Shown piece after piece: positions 10,901-18,361 of a stretch of DNA of 49,987 bases. The notes beneath the pieces were generated by a model. That model saw only the letters and a program-made list of their open reading frames with translations. It did no database searches and was not told where the DNA came from. Source of the stretch: Bhargavaea cecembensis (GTDB lineage: Bacteria > Bacillota > Bacilli > Bacillales_A > Planococcaceae); contig NZ_LQNT01000014.1 in assembly GCF_001619585.1 (NCBI RefSeq), forward strand, positions 1 to 49,987. Reading direction: 5' to 3'. Positions within the stretch are counted from its first letter, which is position 1; each line of letters opens with the position of its first letter. Position numbers and translations under genes: made by a program.

Positions 10901-11443
10901 TCAGAACGAGTAGATCTCTTTCTTCAGGACCCCAATGTACGGCAGGTTCCGGTATTTTTCCGCGTAGTCGAGGCCGTACCCGACGACGAATGCATCCGGA
11001 ACTTCAAAACCGACCATGTCTGCCTTCAGGTCCACTTTGCGGCCGGTTGGCTTATCCAGCAGCGTGACAATCTTGATGGAGTTCGCTTTCCGGTATTTGA
11101 GGAGGTCGATCAGATAGCTGAGCGTCTTGCCGCTGTCGATGATGTCTTCGATGATCAGGACATCGCGTCCCTCGACACTGGTGTTCAGGTCCTTGACGAT
11201 CTTCACTTCGCCGGAAGAGACGGTCGCATTGCCGTAGCTCGAGACATCCATGAAGTCGATCTCGACATAGCCGTCAAAACGCTTGATGAGGTCGCTCATG
11301 AACGGCAGAGCGCCCTTCAGCACACCGATCGCAAGCGGGAACTTTCCTTCGTACTCTTTTGTAAGAGCCGCTCCAAGCTCGGCGATTTTCTCCTGAAGCT
11401 CCTCCTCGGAGATGAGAATCTGTTCGATATCGTTTCCAATCAT
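10901..11443 (-). CDS. hprT: hypoxanthine phosphoribosyltransferase
   Basis: HprT salvages hypoxanthine (and often guanine) to IMP/GMP using PRPP. The 180-residue product has the PRPP-binding signature [14 protein letters not shown] (95-108) and an acidic core typical of type I phosphoribosyltransferases. AGGAGG lies 7 bases before the ATG. The start overlaps the tilS stop as ATGA, so the two are translationally coupled. The tilS-hprT-ftsH order is conserved in Bacillus, where TilS and HprT are reported to interact. No strong terminator follows, so some read-through into ftsH is likely. Confidence 0.96.
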   Translation of the reverse strand: MIGNDIEQILISEEELQEKIAELGAALTKEYEGKFPLAIGVLKGALPFMSDLIKRFDGYVEIDFMDVSSYGNATVSSGEVKIVKDLNTSVEGRDVLIIEDIIDSGKTLSYLIDLLKYRKANSIKIVTLLDKPTGRKVDLKADMVGFEVPDAFVVGYGLDYAEKYRNLPYIGVLKKEIYSF

Positions 11444-12888
11444 GTGGTTTCCTCCTGTGCGTGGTCCGCGTCATTATCTGCCGCCTGCTCCACGATGAAT
11501 ATGTACGGGCCGCCCTTACGGCCGTCCCGGGTGAATCCCCTGCCGTACCGGGCGCCCGGAACTGCGACAACGCGTCCGTCCGCCGCTGTAACGACAGGCC
11601 ACGCCGCCCTCAGGCTGCGCGGTATCTTGCCGTCGATGAAAATTCGTGACACTTTCTTCGGTTCGGCCATGTTCGGAAGGAGAATCCGGTCGCCCGCGCG
11701 CGGCGGGCGCACCGAGAGCGGCGGAATGGCCGCCTCCTCCCCGAAATACAGCACCTCACGGCCGGGCGCGGGTTCCGGCTCCGGAACCGATTCCCGGTCC
11801 GACCAGAACATTCGCATGCCGCTGCCTGCTGCCACCCAGCGGCCGGCGGGCAGCGGCGTTTCCCAGGCATTCCCGGCCGCTTCCTGCCCGGCTTTCCGGA
11901 ATACGGCCTTTCCGTATTCCCGCTCCAGCCGGAAACCGTCCGGGAGATCGACCGAACCGCTCCCTTCCGTGCGCGTCAGCTGACTGAGTATCAGCGATTC
12001 CAGTCGCGCGCCGGAGGGATGCCGGCCCGAAAGGTATAGATAGTCTAATAGTATGGGAATCAGGCGCCTTTGTAAAGCGGAGGGCACGCGGGAGAAGGCC
12101 TCTGTCATCACTGTCAATCCGCCCCCGGGAAGGGGTTCCGAAATCTCCTCCCACGCTTCCCGGGCCCGCCCGTCGAGGTAGGCCTCGTCCTCCCTCCTGG
12201 CAAGGTCCCACTCGGCGAAACGGCGGGCTGCCCCGGGATTTTCCTCCCGGATCAGCGGAACAATCCGGTGGCGGAACCGGTTTCGTGTATAATCCGGCTT
12301 CATATTGCTCGGATCCGTTCTGTAGGGAAGGCCATGTGCTTCCAGGTACTCCATGACTTCCCTTCTTTCACTTAAAAGAAACGGCCGGATGAGAAGTCCT
12401 TTTCCGAATTTCCGGGATGCCGGAATGCCCGGGGCCGCATCCGCCGTGCCGCGGGCAAGCCGCATGAGCACGGTCTCCAGCACATCGTCGGCATGGTGAG
12501 CCGTCGCAAGCACTCCGTATCCTTCCTGCTCCATGACCTCTCCGAAGTACCGGTACCGCTCCGACCGGCAGACATCCTGGACATTGCCGCCCGCTTTCCT
12601 CACAATCTCCCCGACGGGAATCGAAGTTCCATGGAAAGGCACGCCAAGCCCTGCGCACATGGCGCGGACAAAGCGTGCATCTTCCTCAGACTCATCACCG
12701 CGGAGCATATGGTCGACGTGTGCCGCTCCGACCGTAAAGCCGCTGCCTTCCGCGAGGCGTTTCAACACATGGAGGAGCGCGACGGAATCAGGGCCGCCCG
12801 AACAGGCGACAAGCACGCGCCGGCCTTCCGGAATCCATCCATGCGCCCGGATCAGATCTGCCGCCTGCCTTTCCAGTTCTTCCGCCAT
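11440..12888 (-). CDS. tilS: tRNA(Ile)-lysidine synthetase
   Basis: TilS converts C34 of the CAU-anticodon tRNA-Ile2 to lysidine, so that it reads AUA and accepts isoleucine. The 482-residue product has the PP-loop CSGGPDS (29-35), a following N-type ATPase core to about residue 220, and C-terminal TilS domains. The start at 12888 has AGGAGG 7 bases upstream; a GTG two codons earlier is rejected. It starts only 24 bases after the spoIIE stop. In B. subtilis yabS and yabT lie between spoIIE and tilS, and they are absent here. Confidence 0.95.
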   Translation of the reverse strand: MAEELERQAADLIRAHGWIPEGRRVLVACSGGPDSVALLHVLKRLAEGSGFTVGAAHVDHMLRGDESEEDARFVRAMCAGLGVPFHGTSIPVGEIVRKAGGNVQDVCRSERYRYFGEVMEQEGYGVLATAHHADDVLETVLMRLARGTADAAPGIPASRKFGKGLLIRPFLLSERREVMEYLEAHGLPYRTDPSNMKPDYTRNRFRHRIVPLIREENPGAARRFAEWDLARREDEAYLDGRAREAWEEISEPLPGGGLTVMTEAFSRVPSALQRRLIPILLDYLYLSGRHPSGARLESLILSQLTRTEGSGSVDLPDGFRLEREYGKAVFRKAGQEAAGNAWETPLPAGRWVAAGSGMRMFWSDRESVPEPEPAPGREVLYFGEEAAIPPLSVRPPRAGDRILLPNMAEPKKVSRIFIDGKIPRSLRAAWPVVTAADGRVVAVPGARYGRGFTRDGRKGGPYIFIVEQAADNDADHAQEETT

Positions 12889-12912
12889 CAGCACCCCTCC
12901 TCCCGTTTCCTT

Positions 12913-15324
12913 TCATCTTACCACCGTTTCCTTCCCGGTAACCGTCGAATACGGCGTGAATATTGACCATTTCTGGACCGTATGCTCGATCTTGATGACA
13001 ATCACCGTCCGGTCGTCCGACGGCAACCGGAATTTTCGGCCCATCTCCTGCATGATATAGTCCGCCATCCCATCTGTCCCAAGGTCTTCGCATCGGGACA
13101 GCACCGCGCCCAGCATGGTCTCCTGCTGCTCCGGGGCGACCGACGACGAGAACATGCCGTCAGTCATCATGACAATCACATCGCCGGCTTTCAGGCCATG
13201 GCGCTTTGCGTCCACCGAGAAGGACGGCAGGAAGCCGAATGGTACCGCGGCACTCTCAAGCTTGAACAATTTTCCGCCCCGGCTGATGTAGGTCGACATC
13301 GAACCGGCCTTGTACGACCAGAGCCGGCCGTCCTGCAGGTCGATCAGCGCCAGGTCGACGGTCGCATACATGTCGTCCCCGCCCTTGAGCGACATGACAT
13401 AATGAAGCGTGTGCATGGCCGTTTCCGGGTCCATTCTCCGGTTCAGGCATTCCCTCATGAGCCGGATCACCTTGCGGCTTTCCCTGTAGGCCTGTGCATC
13501 CGAACCCATGCCGTCCGACAGGATCACCGCGGCAAGCCCGTCATGGAGGTGGAACACTTCGTGGGAGTCGCCGGCGTGGAACGTGCCGTCCTTGGAAGAA
13601 GACACGACCGAATAGTCCATCGTGAAGCGGACGGCAGAAACAAACGTCACCTGCAAGTGCGGGAACGGATCCTCAAGAAACACCGACTTTTCCACCTCGA
13701 ACGGCTCGCCGTACATCTCGTTCAGCACCGGCATGATGAGCCGCTCCGCGACCATGCGCTCCGTCTCCCACTCGCTTTTGCGGTCAGGCAGCGAGCAGAC
13801 GATTTTGCGTGCGCCTCGCTCCTCCGACAGGATGTCCACTTGGAAATGCGGGATTTCCAGCTTGTGAAGGCGGGCGGACAGCTCTTCTTCATCAGGCCGG
13901 AATGTCTTGATCTCTTCTTTCATATTCATCATCATGTCGTTCAGGTGACGGCTCATGTCGCGAAGCTGGAGCGCAAGCATTTTCCGTCCATGGTGAAGCT
14001 GATTATTCAGAACGGCCTGGGAATAATCCTCCTCAAGTTCCTGTATCAGGCCCGTGGAGCGTACGCACTTGTACCCGATCCGCTCCTCCATCCGGATTCT
14101 CGCCCCCCGCTTCGGCGAGGCCTGGGCCTTCATCCATTCATCGAGGAGCGGCGCAATTCCATCCTCGGGGTCCGCCCAGCATTTTTCATAGCGGAAGCAG
14201 GACTGGCAGATCGAAGGCGGCCGGCGCTGTCCCTCGTCTTCCCTGTTGCCGTTGTGATCGCTTACGAGCTGTGACATAAAGTGCGCAAACTGATGGAAAT
14301 CATGCAGTTGGCCGTCCATCTTCTCCTCGAGCCAGAGCCTACGGCGCTCCGACTGCACGGTGCGGTCCGGATTCACCCGGCTGCGCACAAACGCGAGTGT
14401 ACGGGACGGGATGCAGAGGAACAGAAGCGTGGCAAGCGCCATCGACATAAAGTGGACATCATCAAGCGGCAAGGTCTCGTCATACATATAGAAGAACACA
14501 GATGCAAGCGGTGCGGCTGCGGCGATGCCAAGCTTGCCGGCCTTTGCCGCGATTCCCGCACAGAAGCCGGTCAGTGCATAAAGCGCAATCATTCCGCTGA
14601 ACTCAAGATCGGACACGCTGACGATCGTCCCGATCACTGTCGCCGCGGCCGTTCCGGCTGCCAGACCCCCGGCTGACACCGAGAACAGAACAGCGAGATG
14701 GATCAGCACGGCCGGAAGCGAGAACTGTCCATAGATCATACCGCCCATTCCCGTGATCATGAGCGCGCCGACCAGGAAAGCAGCCCCCGTCCGCTCCGCC
14801 GTCCAGCGCTCATGCAGGAATCGGTGTGCCGGCGTGAACACCGCGAACAGGAATACCGCCATAAACGCCGTCAGTAGCGCTTCGCAGGCGATCAGGAACC
14901 AGACATCCCCTCCAACCTGACCGCCGTAGGAAGCCGTCTGCCAGAGTGACTGGATCACCAGCACGACCAGCCCGAGCGTCACCGGCACTGATTTCCGGAA
15001 AACCCGGAAACGGATGATCGAATGGAACAGCAGGATCTGAAGGATATGGATCGCGATCTGTCCAGGCCCGAGCATCAGGCTGCCGAGCCCACCGCCGATG
15101 ATGACGAGCGGCAGGTAGTTCCGGTAGCGGATGGCCGCCAGCGCCCATACCGGCAATAGGAAAGGCACCGCCGCCTCAAAAAGCACCGCCCTGGCAAGGA
15201 AAAACGACGCAGCCAGGAAAAACAGCGAGAACCCGATCTTCACCTTGCGCCTGGCCACAGCGTCCGCCCAGCGCCTGAATGGCATGCCTGCGTTTTGCCA
15301 TGCCTCATTCCCCAATAATCTCAT
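12913..15324 (-). CDS. spoIIE: stage II sporulation protein E, PP2C-type serine phosphatase
   Basis: SpoIIE dephosphorylates SpoIIAA-P to release sigma-F in the forespore and takes part in polar septum formation. The 803-residue product has an N-terminal block of about ten hydrophobic segments (about 20-325), a central soluble region with a four-cysteine cluster (CQSCFRYEKCW and neighbours), and a C-terminal PP2C phosphatase domain (about 590-800). That domain contains LSDGMGSD and a late MTDG metal motif. The start at 15324 follows GAGGGGG; the open frame runs 73 codons further upstream but through promoter sequence. Spo0A-type control is supported by the upstream region (15362-15427). Confidence 0.95.
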   Translation of the reverse strand: MRLLGNEAWQNAGMPFRRWADAVARRKVKIGFSLFFLAASFFLARAVLFEAAVPFLLPVWALAAIRYRNYLPLVIIGGGLGSLMLGPGQIAIHILQILLFHSIIRFRVFRKSVPVTLGLVVLVIQSLWQTASYGGQVGGDVWFLIACEALLTAFMAVFLFAVFTPAHRFLHERWTAERTGAAFLVGALMITGMGGMIYGQFSLPAVLIHLAVLFSVSAGGLAAGTAAATVIGTIVSVSDLEFSGMIALYALTGFCAGIAAKAGKLGIAAAAPLASVFFYMYDETLPLDDVHFMSMALATLLFLCIPSRTLAFVRSRVNPDRTVQSERRRLWLEEKMDGQLHDFHQFAHFMSQLVSDHNGNREDEGQRRPPSICQSCFRYEKCWADPEDGIAPLLDEWMKAQASPKRGARIRMEERIGYKCVRSTGLIQELEEDYSQAVLNNQLHHGRKMLALQLRDMSRHLNDMMMNMKEEIKTFRPDEEELSARLHKLEIPHFQVDILSEERGARKIVCSLPDRKSEWETERMVAERLIMPVLNEMYGEPFEVEKSVFLEDPFPHLQVTFVSAVRFTMDYSVVSSSKDGTFHAGDSHEVFHLHDGLAAVILSDGMGSDAQAYRESRKVIRLMRECLNRRMDPETAMHTLHYVMSLKGGDDMYATVDLALIDLQDGRLWSYKAGSMSTYISRGGKLFKLESAAVPFGFLPSFSVDAKRHGLKAGDVIVMMTDGMFSSSVAPEQQETMLGAVLSRCEDLGTDGMADYIMQEMGRKFRLPSDDRTVIVIKIEHTVQKWSIFTPYSTVTGKETVVR

Positions 15325-15361
15325 GATTCGATTCCCCCTCGTCTTTGAATCAAGTGTCCTG

Positions 15362-15427
15362 AGTATACCGGGGTGATGTACGGAAGTTTGTCTGTTCCTG
15401 GCAACCCGGACGAAGAAACTTTCGACG
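15362..15427 (-). promoter_or_regulatory. spoIIE promoter with Spo0A-box-like sites
   Basis: The minus strand has -10 TATACT (15362-15367). A CAGACA -35-like element (15389-15394) lies 21 bp away, an abnormally long spacing also reported for the B. subtilis spoIIE promoter. A CGTCGAA sequence (15421-15427) matches the Spo0A core TGTCGAA at 6 of 7 bases. A TTTGTC half-site overlaps the -35 region. The assignment is inference from pattern and position. Confidence 0.5.
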
Positions 15428-15527
15428 GAATCAGCCTCTTTTTTGTAATCTTCCGGATACTCGGAAGGTGGCGGGAAAACGGCGAATCGCGCGGCAGGCT
15501 TTTTTATGCCCGACAACAAAAAAAGGA

Positions 15528-15556
15528 TTGACACAGGCAGCACGGCTCTGTATGAT
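15528..15556 (+). promoter_or_regulatory. promoter of the tRNA-Met gene (sigma-A)
   Basis: TTGACA (15528-15533), a 17-bp spacer and TATGAT (15551-15556) form a near-consensus promoter ending 19 bases before the tRNA. An A-run lies just upstream of the -35. Confidence 0.9.
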
Positions 15557-15575
15557 ATGGAAGTGTCGCAAGCAC

Positions 15576-15649
15576 GGCGGTGTAGCTCAGCTGGCTAGAG
15601 CGTACGGTTCATACCCGTAAGGTCGGGGGTTCGATCCCCTCCGCCGCCA
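15576..15649 (+). tRNA. tRNA-Met (CAU), elongator type
   Basis: The cloverleaf folds fully. The acceptor is GGCGGTG with CGCCGCC, and the anticodon stem TACGG/CCGTA carries loop TTCATAC with anticodon CAT at 15610-15612. The T stem is GGGGG/CCCTC with loop TTCGATC, and the discriminator is A. The G1-C72 pair and the anticodon stem lack initiator features. It also lacks the sequence expected of the lysidine-modified tRNA-Ile2, so elongator Met is the best call. The 3' CCA is not encoded. It is on the plus strand, opposite to nearly all neighbours, with its own promoter and terminator. Confidence 0.95.
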
Positions 15650-15657
15650 TACGAAAA

Positions 15658-15693
15658 CAGGCCCTCCCCCAATCGGGGAGGGCCTGTTTTTTT
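15658..15693 (+). terminator. terminator of the tRNA-Met transcript
   Basis: CAGGCCCTCCCC (15658-15669) pairs perfectly with GGGGAGGGCCTG (15675-15686). Seven T residues follow. It is a very strong intrinsic terminator. Confidence 0.97.
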
Positions 15694-15716
15694 GTATCCG
15701 GGCGAACCGGTCTGGC

Positions 15717-15732
15717 TGTTTCATGTGGAACG
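15717..15732. other. parS-like 16-mer
   Basis: TGTTTCATGTGGAACG matches 13 of 16 positions of the Bacillus ParB site TGTTTCACGTGAAACA. It lies between the tRNA terminator and the yabR terminator in otherwise unexplained sequence. The origin-proximal location suits a ParB loading site, but three mismatches make this only a candidate. Confidence 0.25.
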
Positions 15733-15806
15733 TTGGCGGAAGATGGCGGGAATGGATGTACTGCCGGAGCTGTTCAGTATTGCCGGCGTCCGCCTCTTCC
15801 CGGAAT

Positions 15807-15844
15807 CAAAAAGCGGCCTGACGGAGTGGATCCGTCAGGCCGCT
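15807..15844 (-). terminator. terminator after yabR
   Basis: A 14-bp perfect stem (15812-15825 with 15831-15844) closes a 5-base loop. A short T-run follows on the minus strand. It lies about 70 bp past the yabR stop. Confidence 0.8.
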
Positions 15845-15911
15845 GAAGCGGTCCCGGGCTGTTCCCGGGCATCTATATCAGAGATTTTTTTCGATCGAAG
15901 CAGTCAGCAAG

Positions 15912-16346
15912 TCAGCCTCTTCTCGCACCCCGGCCGCCACGCTTGGATTCCGTCGCGCGCTTAAGGGTGGACAAACGGTCTTCACTGTCCTTCAGGAACC
16001 GTGCCATCTTCTGCTCGAAGTTTTCTTTTCCTCCGCGTCCATGGTCGTTGCCGCCGCGATTGCCGCCGCGCGGGCGGTACGGGCGCTCCGGACGCTGAGG
16101 ACGCTCGGATTCCGGCTTCGCCTTCCGGATCGAAAGGCCGATTTTCCCGTCATTGCCGACATTCATCACTTTAACTTCTACGGTATCGCCGACCTTGAGC
16201 AACTCATTGATGTCCTTGACGTAGTGGTCTGCAACCTCACTGATGTGGACCAGGCCAGTCTTCCCGTTAGGCAGCTCAACGAATGCCCCGAAGTTGGTGA
16301 TTCCTGTTACTTTTCCCTGTACCTTGCTGCCGACTTCAATTGACAT
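15912..16346 (-). CDS. yabR: S1-domain RNA-binding protein YabR
   Basis: This is a small protein with a single S1 RNA-binding domain (residues 1-75, with GKVTGITNFGAFVEL and GLVHISEV as signatures). A basic, arginine/glycine/proline-rich linker and tail follow, ending in an RGGRGARRG-like stretch. The 144-residue length fits YabR/GSP13-like general-stress proteins of Bacillales. It probably binds RNA or the ribosome, but its precise role is not established. AAGGAGGAG lies upstream of the ATG. It has its own consensus promoter and terminator, so it is transcribed alone, unlike the divIC operon beside it. Confidence 0.9.
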   Translation of the reverse strand: MSIEVGSKVQGKVTGITNFGAFVELPNGKTGLVHISEVADHYVKDINELLKVGDTVEVKVMNVGNDGKIGLSIRKAKPESERPQRPERPYRPRGGNRGGNDHGRGGKENFEQKMARFLKDSEDRLSTLKRATESKRGGRGARRG

Positions 16347-16439
16347 AAAAAAAATGCTCCTCCTTAAAGATTAAGCGGGCCGTCACAGACAGCCATGCAT
16401 ACATATTCCGGGTCTTGACAGACCAAGTCCCTTGACCTA

Positions 16440-16467
16440 ATTATAACCAACAATCAAAGAGTGTCAA
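16440..16467 (-). promoter_or_regulatory. yabR promoter (sigma-A)
   Basis: The minus strand has TTGACA (16462-16467), a 16-bp spacer and TATAAT (16440-16445), a full consensus pair. The leader of about 85 bases contains a small GGTC/GACC inverted repeat whose role is unknown. Confidence 0.88.
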
Positions 16468-16533
16468 TGAATCGGCCAGATTTCTTGGACGCTGCAGAGT
16501 TTAAAAGGTTCCTGTTCCTCTGAATCCCCATTA

Positions 16534-16576
16534 AAAACAGCAGCGGCTACTCCGGTTTTGCCGGGCCGCTGCTGTC
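16534..16576 (-). terminator. terminator after divIC
   Basis: ACAGCAGCGGC (16538-16548) pairs with GCCGCTGCTGT (16566-16576), with an inner CCGG/CCGG stem. On the minus strand five T residues follow (A-run 16534-16538). Between 16577 and 16656 I see nothing else. Confidence 0.88.
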
Positions 16577-16656
16577 CCCCTTTTAAAATCTCTGTTTATA
16601 GAGCCTTCTGCTAAAAAGCTCCTATTGATATCACAGAGCGATTTATAATTGACGGT

Positions 16657-17085
16657 TTACTCCTCGGAGTCTCCGTCTTTTTTCTCTTTGTCTTTTTTCT
16701 CCTCATCCGGGAGCGTGAAGATGATTTCGCCTTCTTCTGAAAGGAGATATTCCTTCCTGGCGAGCTTGGCGATGTATTCCGGGTCATCCAGCTTTTCGAG
16801 TTCAAGCTCCAGGGCTGCGCCTTCTTCCTGGAGTTTCTCCAGTTCGGCGAGTGCGGCTTTTTTCTCTTCCTGCTTGGCGGCGATGGCCTGGTTTTTTTCG
16901 ACGAGCGACCACGTCATCCCCCCGAATATCAGCGCCGCAAGAACGGCGAAGACGGCGAGCCTCCGGTAGAGCCGGATTTTCCGCGCTTTCTTGATCTGTT
17001 CCTTGCGTTCCCGGGCCCGGACATATTCGGTCTGGATCGGTGTGACGGGCCCATGACTGTTTGCCTGCCTGTTTTTCTGTTCCAT
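16657..17085 (-). CDS. divIC: cell-division protein DivIC (FtsB family)
   Basis: DivIC is a small bitopic divisome protein that works with FtsL and DivIB to activate septal wall synthesis. The 142-residue product has a basic cytoplasmic N-terminus (IKKARKIRLYRR), one transmembrane helix at about 43-63, then a glutamate/lysine/leucine-rich coiled coil (about 65-105). A conserved ARKEYLLSEEGEIIF-like segment and an acidic lysine/glutamate tail follow. I use the ATG at 17085, preceded by a GGGGG ribosome-like site. An earlier ATG at 17127 lies within a TATAAT sequence that might itself be a promoter -10. Confidence 0.92.
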   Translation of the reverse strand: MEQKNRQANSHGPVTPIQTEYVRARERKEQIKKARKIRLYRRLAVFAVLAALIFGGMTWSLVEKNQAIAAKQEEKKAALAELEKLQEEGAALELELEKLDDPEYIAKLARKEYLLSEEGEIIFTLPDEEKKDKEKKDGDSEE

Positions 17086-17133
17086 CCTCGGTCCCCCTGC
17101 CTGCTTCGGAGCGCATGATTCATCCATTATACC

Positions 17134-17637
17134 TCATGCGGACCTCTTTTTTAAGGGGTGGCCGGGCAACTTGCGGCGAACTTTTCTTGACAGATTCCCC
17201 GCTTTTCTGCGGACCGCCCGGATCGGCTTCCGGAACGGCCGCAGCAGCAGCCGGACCAAGAAGAGGATCAGGCGCAGCGGGATGCCGACAATAAATGTAA
17301 CTGTCCTCCAGACGAGGCCCAGCAAAAACAGGATTGGCCGGATGACCAGTGCGGCGAGCAGCCTCCCTGCAAAGCGGAACGGCCGGTGGATCACCGATTC
17401 GTAGAGCATCACGCCGAGCAGCTGGGCCAGCAGGTCATAAAGCCTCCATTCTCCCGAGCGCACGGCGAACAGGACAGAAAACGCGAACAACCCCAAAAGC
17501 GGCCACGCCATCAGCTCGATGGCGGTGCCGGCCCGGGTGCCGCCGCCCGCCGTCCGGATCATGTCGATGACGGCAGCGGCGAGGATGCCTGTCCCGGCCA
17601 TGGCCAGCAGGCTGAGCAGCTGATGGGAAACGATCAT
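17134..17637 (-). CDS. yabQ: spore cortex protein YabQ
   Basis: YabQ is a membrane protein needed for spore cortex formation. The 167-residue product is strongly hydrophobic, with likely membrane segments near residues 5-27, 43-62, 67-82 and 90-128. It ends in a highly basic arginine/lysine tail (about 130-167). The ATG overlaps the yabP stop by 4 bases, so the pair is translationally coupled. It shares the mother-cell sigma-E promoter upstream of yabP. The biochemical activity is not known for this family. Confidence 0.88.
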   Translation of the reverse strand: MIVSHQLLSLLAMAGTGILAAAVIDMIRTAGGGTRAGTAIELMAWPLLGLFAFSVLFAVRSGEWRLYDLLAQLLGVMLYESVIHRPFRFAGRLLAALVIRPILFLLGLVWRTVTFIVGIPLRLILFLVRLLLRPFRKPIRAVRRKAGNLSRKVRRKLPGHPLKKRSA

Positions 17638-17939
17638 CCGAATAACTTGGTAAGGATATTCCGCGAATGGCCGTCTTCATCTTCATACTGGAGCACTTTC
17701 ACGGTCCCTTCGAGAGTAAGGAGACCCTTGTCCACGTCGAGGTGGACAATCCGGAGGCCGTCTCCCCGGATCTGGAGCTGTCCCTGCGAGGTGCGTACGA
17801 TAAACTCTTCCTGGTCGAATCGGTCGATCGCTTTTACCGATGTCAGGTCCATCCTCTTGCGGTTGCGGAGCGATACGTGGTGGTCGCCCGATGGGATCTG
17901 GTAGGCGGTGCCCGGATTGTCAGTCTGTTCGATCTGCAT
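17634..17939 (-). CDS. yabP: spore cortex protein YabP
   Basis: YabP is a small soluble sporulation protein of the YabP/YqfC family, required for cortex assembly with YabQ. The 101-residue product shows the family pattern of short beta strands (HHVSLRNRKRMDLTSVKAIDRF, then EEFIVRTSQG and LLTLEGTVKVLQY). The start at 17939 has AAGGGGG 9 bases upstream; the frame reaches 23 codons further, across the sigma-E promoter, and that extension is rejected. A terminator separates it from rqcP, so its expression depends on its own sporulation promoter. Confidence 0.9.
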   Translation of the reverse strand: MQIEQTDNPGTAYQIPSGDHHVSLRNRKRMDLTSVKAIDRFDQEEFIVRTSQGQLQIRGDGLRIVHLDVDKGLLTLEGTVKVLQYEDEDGHSRNILTKLFG

Positions 17940-17981
17940 CTGTTCGTTCCCCCTTTTCGCTTGTCCTTGTCCGTTCAACGC

Positions 17982-18010
17982 ATTGTATGAGCGGAAGCGG
18001 GGAAACATGA
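17982..18010 (-). promoter_or_regulatory. sigma-E promoter of yabP-yabQ
   Basis: The minus strand reads TCATGTT (18004-18010), a 14-bp spacer and CATACAAT (17982-17989). This agrees closely with the sigma-E consensus (about TCATATT and CATACAMT, 13-15 bp apart). It sits after the rqcP terminator and before yabP, as expected for mother-cell expression. Confidence 0.8.
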
Positions 18011-18027
18011 CCCGGAAGGACAGGCAT

Positions 18028-18067
18028 AAAAATGGCCCGGAGCGCTGGTTGCGTTCCGGGCCATTTT
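18028..18067 (-). terminator. terminator after rqcP
   Basis: AAAATGGCCCGGA (18029-18041) pairs perfectly with TCCGGGCCATTTT (18055-18067). The A/T flanks let it work in both directions. It isolates the housekeeping rqcP transcript from the sporulation genes yabP-yabQ. Confidence 0.92.
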
Positions 18068-18070
18068 GTG

Positions 18071-18361
18071 TCAGTCCTCGTCGTCGATGAATTCGGGTTC
18101 GACTTTGTCGAGTTTTTCTTCTTTCAGGATGGTGAACATGTTGCCTGCTTCGTCTTTTTTGACGGAATCCTTCAGCATCTCCACCCGGGCGGTGACGAGC
18201 TTCTGGCCAAATCGGATGGCGAGTTCGTCGCCCTCTTTGACATCGGTCGATGCCTTGGCCTTTTTGCCGTTCACCATGATACGGCCCTGGTCCGCCACTT
18301 CTTTTGCAAGTGTCCTCCTCTTGATGAGGCGGGACACTTTCAGAAATTTATCGAGTCTCAC
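18071..18361 (-). CDS. rqcP: S4-domain ribosome quality-control protein RqcP (YabO)
   Basis: The protein is a small single S4 RNA-binding domain, 96 residues: MRLDKFLKVSRLIKRRT at the start, then GRIMVNGKKAKASTDVKEGD. In B. subtilis RqcP helps RqcH add C-terminal alanine tails to stalled nascent chains on the 50S subunit. The start is GTG, placed one base before the yabN stop and preceded by GAGG, so translation is coupled to yabN. The acidic tail is typical of the family. Confidence 0.9.
   Translation of the reverse strand: MRLDKFLKVSRLIKRRTLAKEVADQGRIMVNGKKAKASTDVKEGDELAIRFGQKLVTARVEMLKDSVKKDEAGNMFTILKEEKLDKVEPEFIDDED

Noticed and set aside
12982-14274. Plus-strand open frame of 430 codons opposite spoIIE
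   Set aside because: Antisense shadow of the SpoIIE phosphatase domain, with no ribosome site or recognisable domain.
15576-15649. tRNA-Ile2 (lysidine) as the identity of the CAU tRNA, tempting because tilS is nearby
   Set aside because: The acceptor GGCGGTG/CGCCGCC and body match Bacillus elongator tRNA-Met, not the tRNA-Ile2 sequence.
15692-15964. Plus-strand open frame of 90 codons after the tRNA
   Set aside because: It starts inside the tRNA terminator, spans the yabR terminator hairpin and overlaps yabR. No ribosome site or family resemblance.
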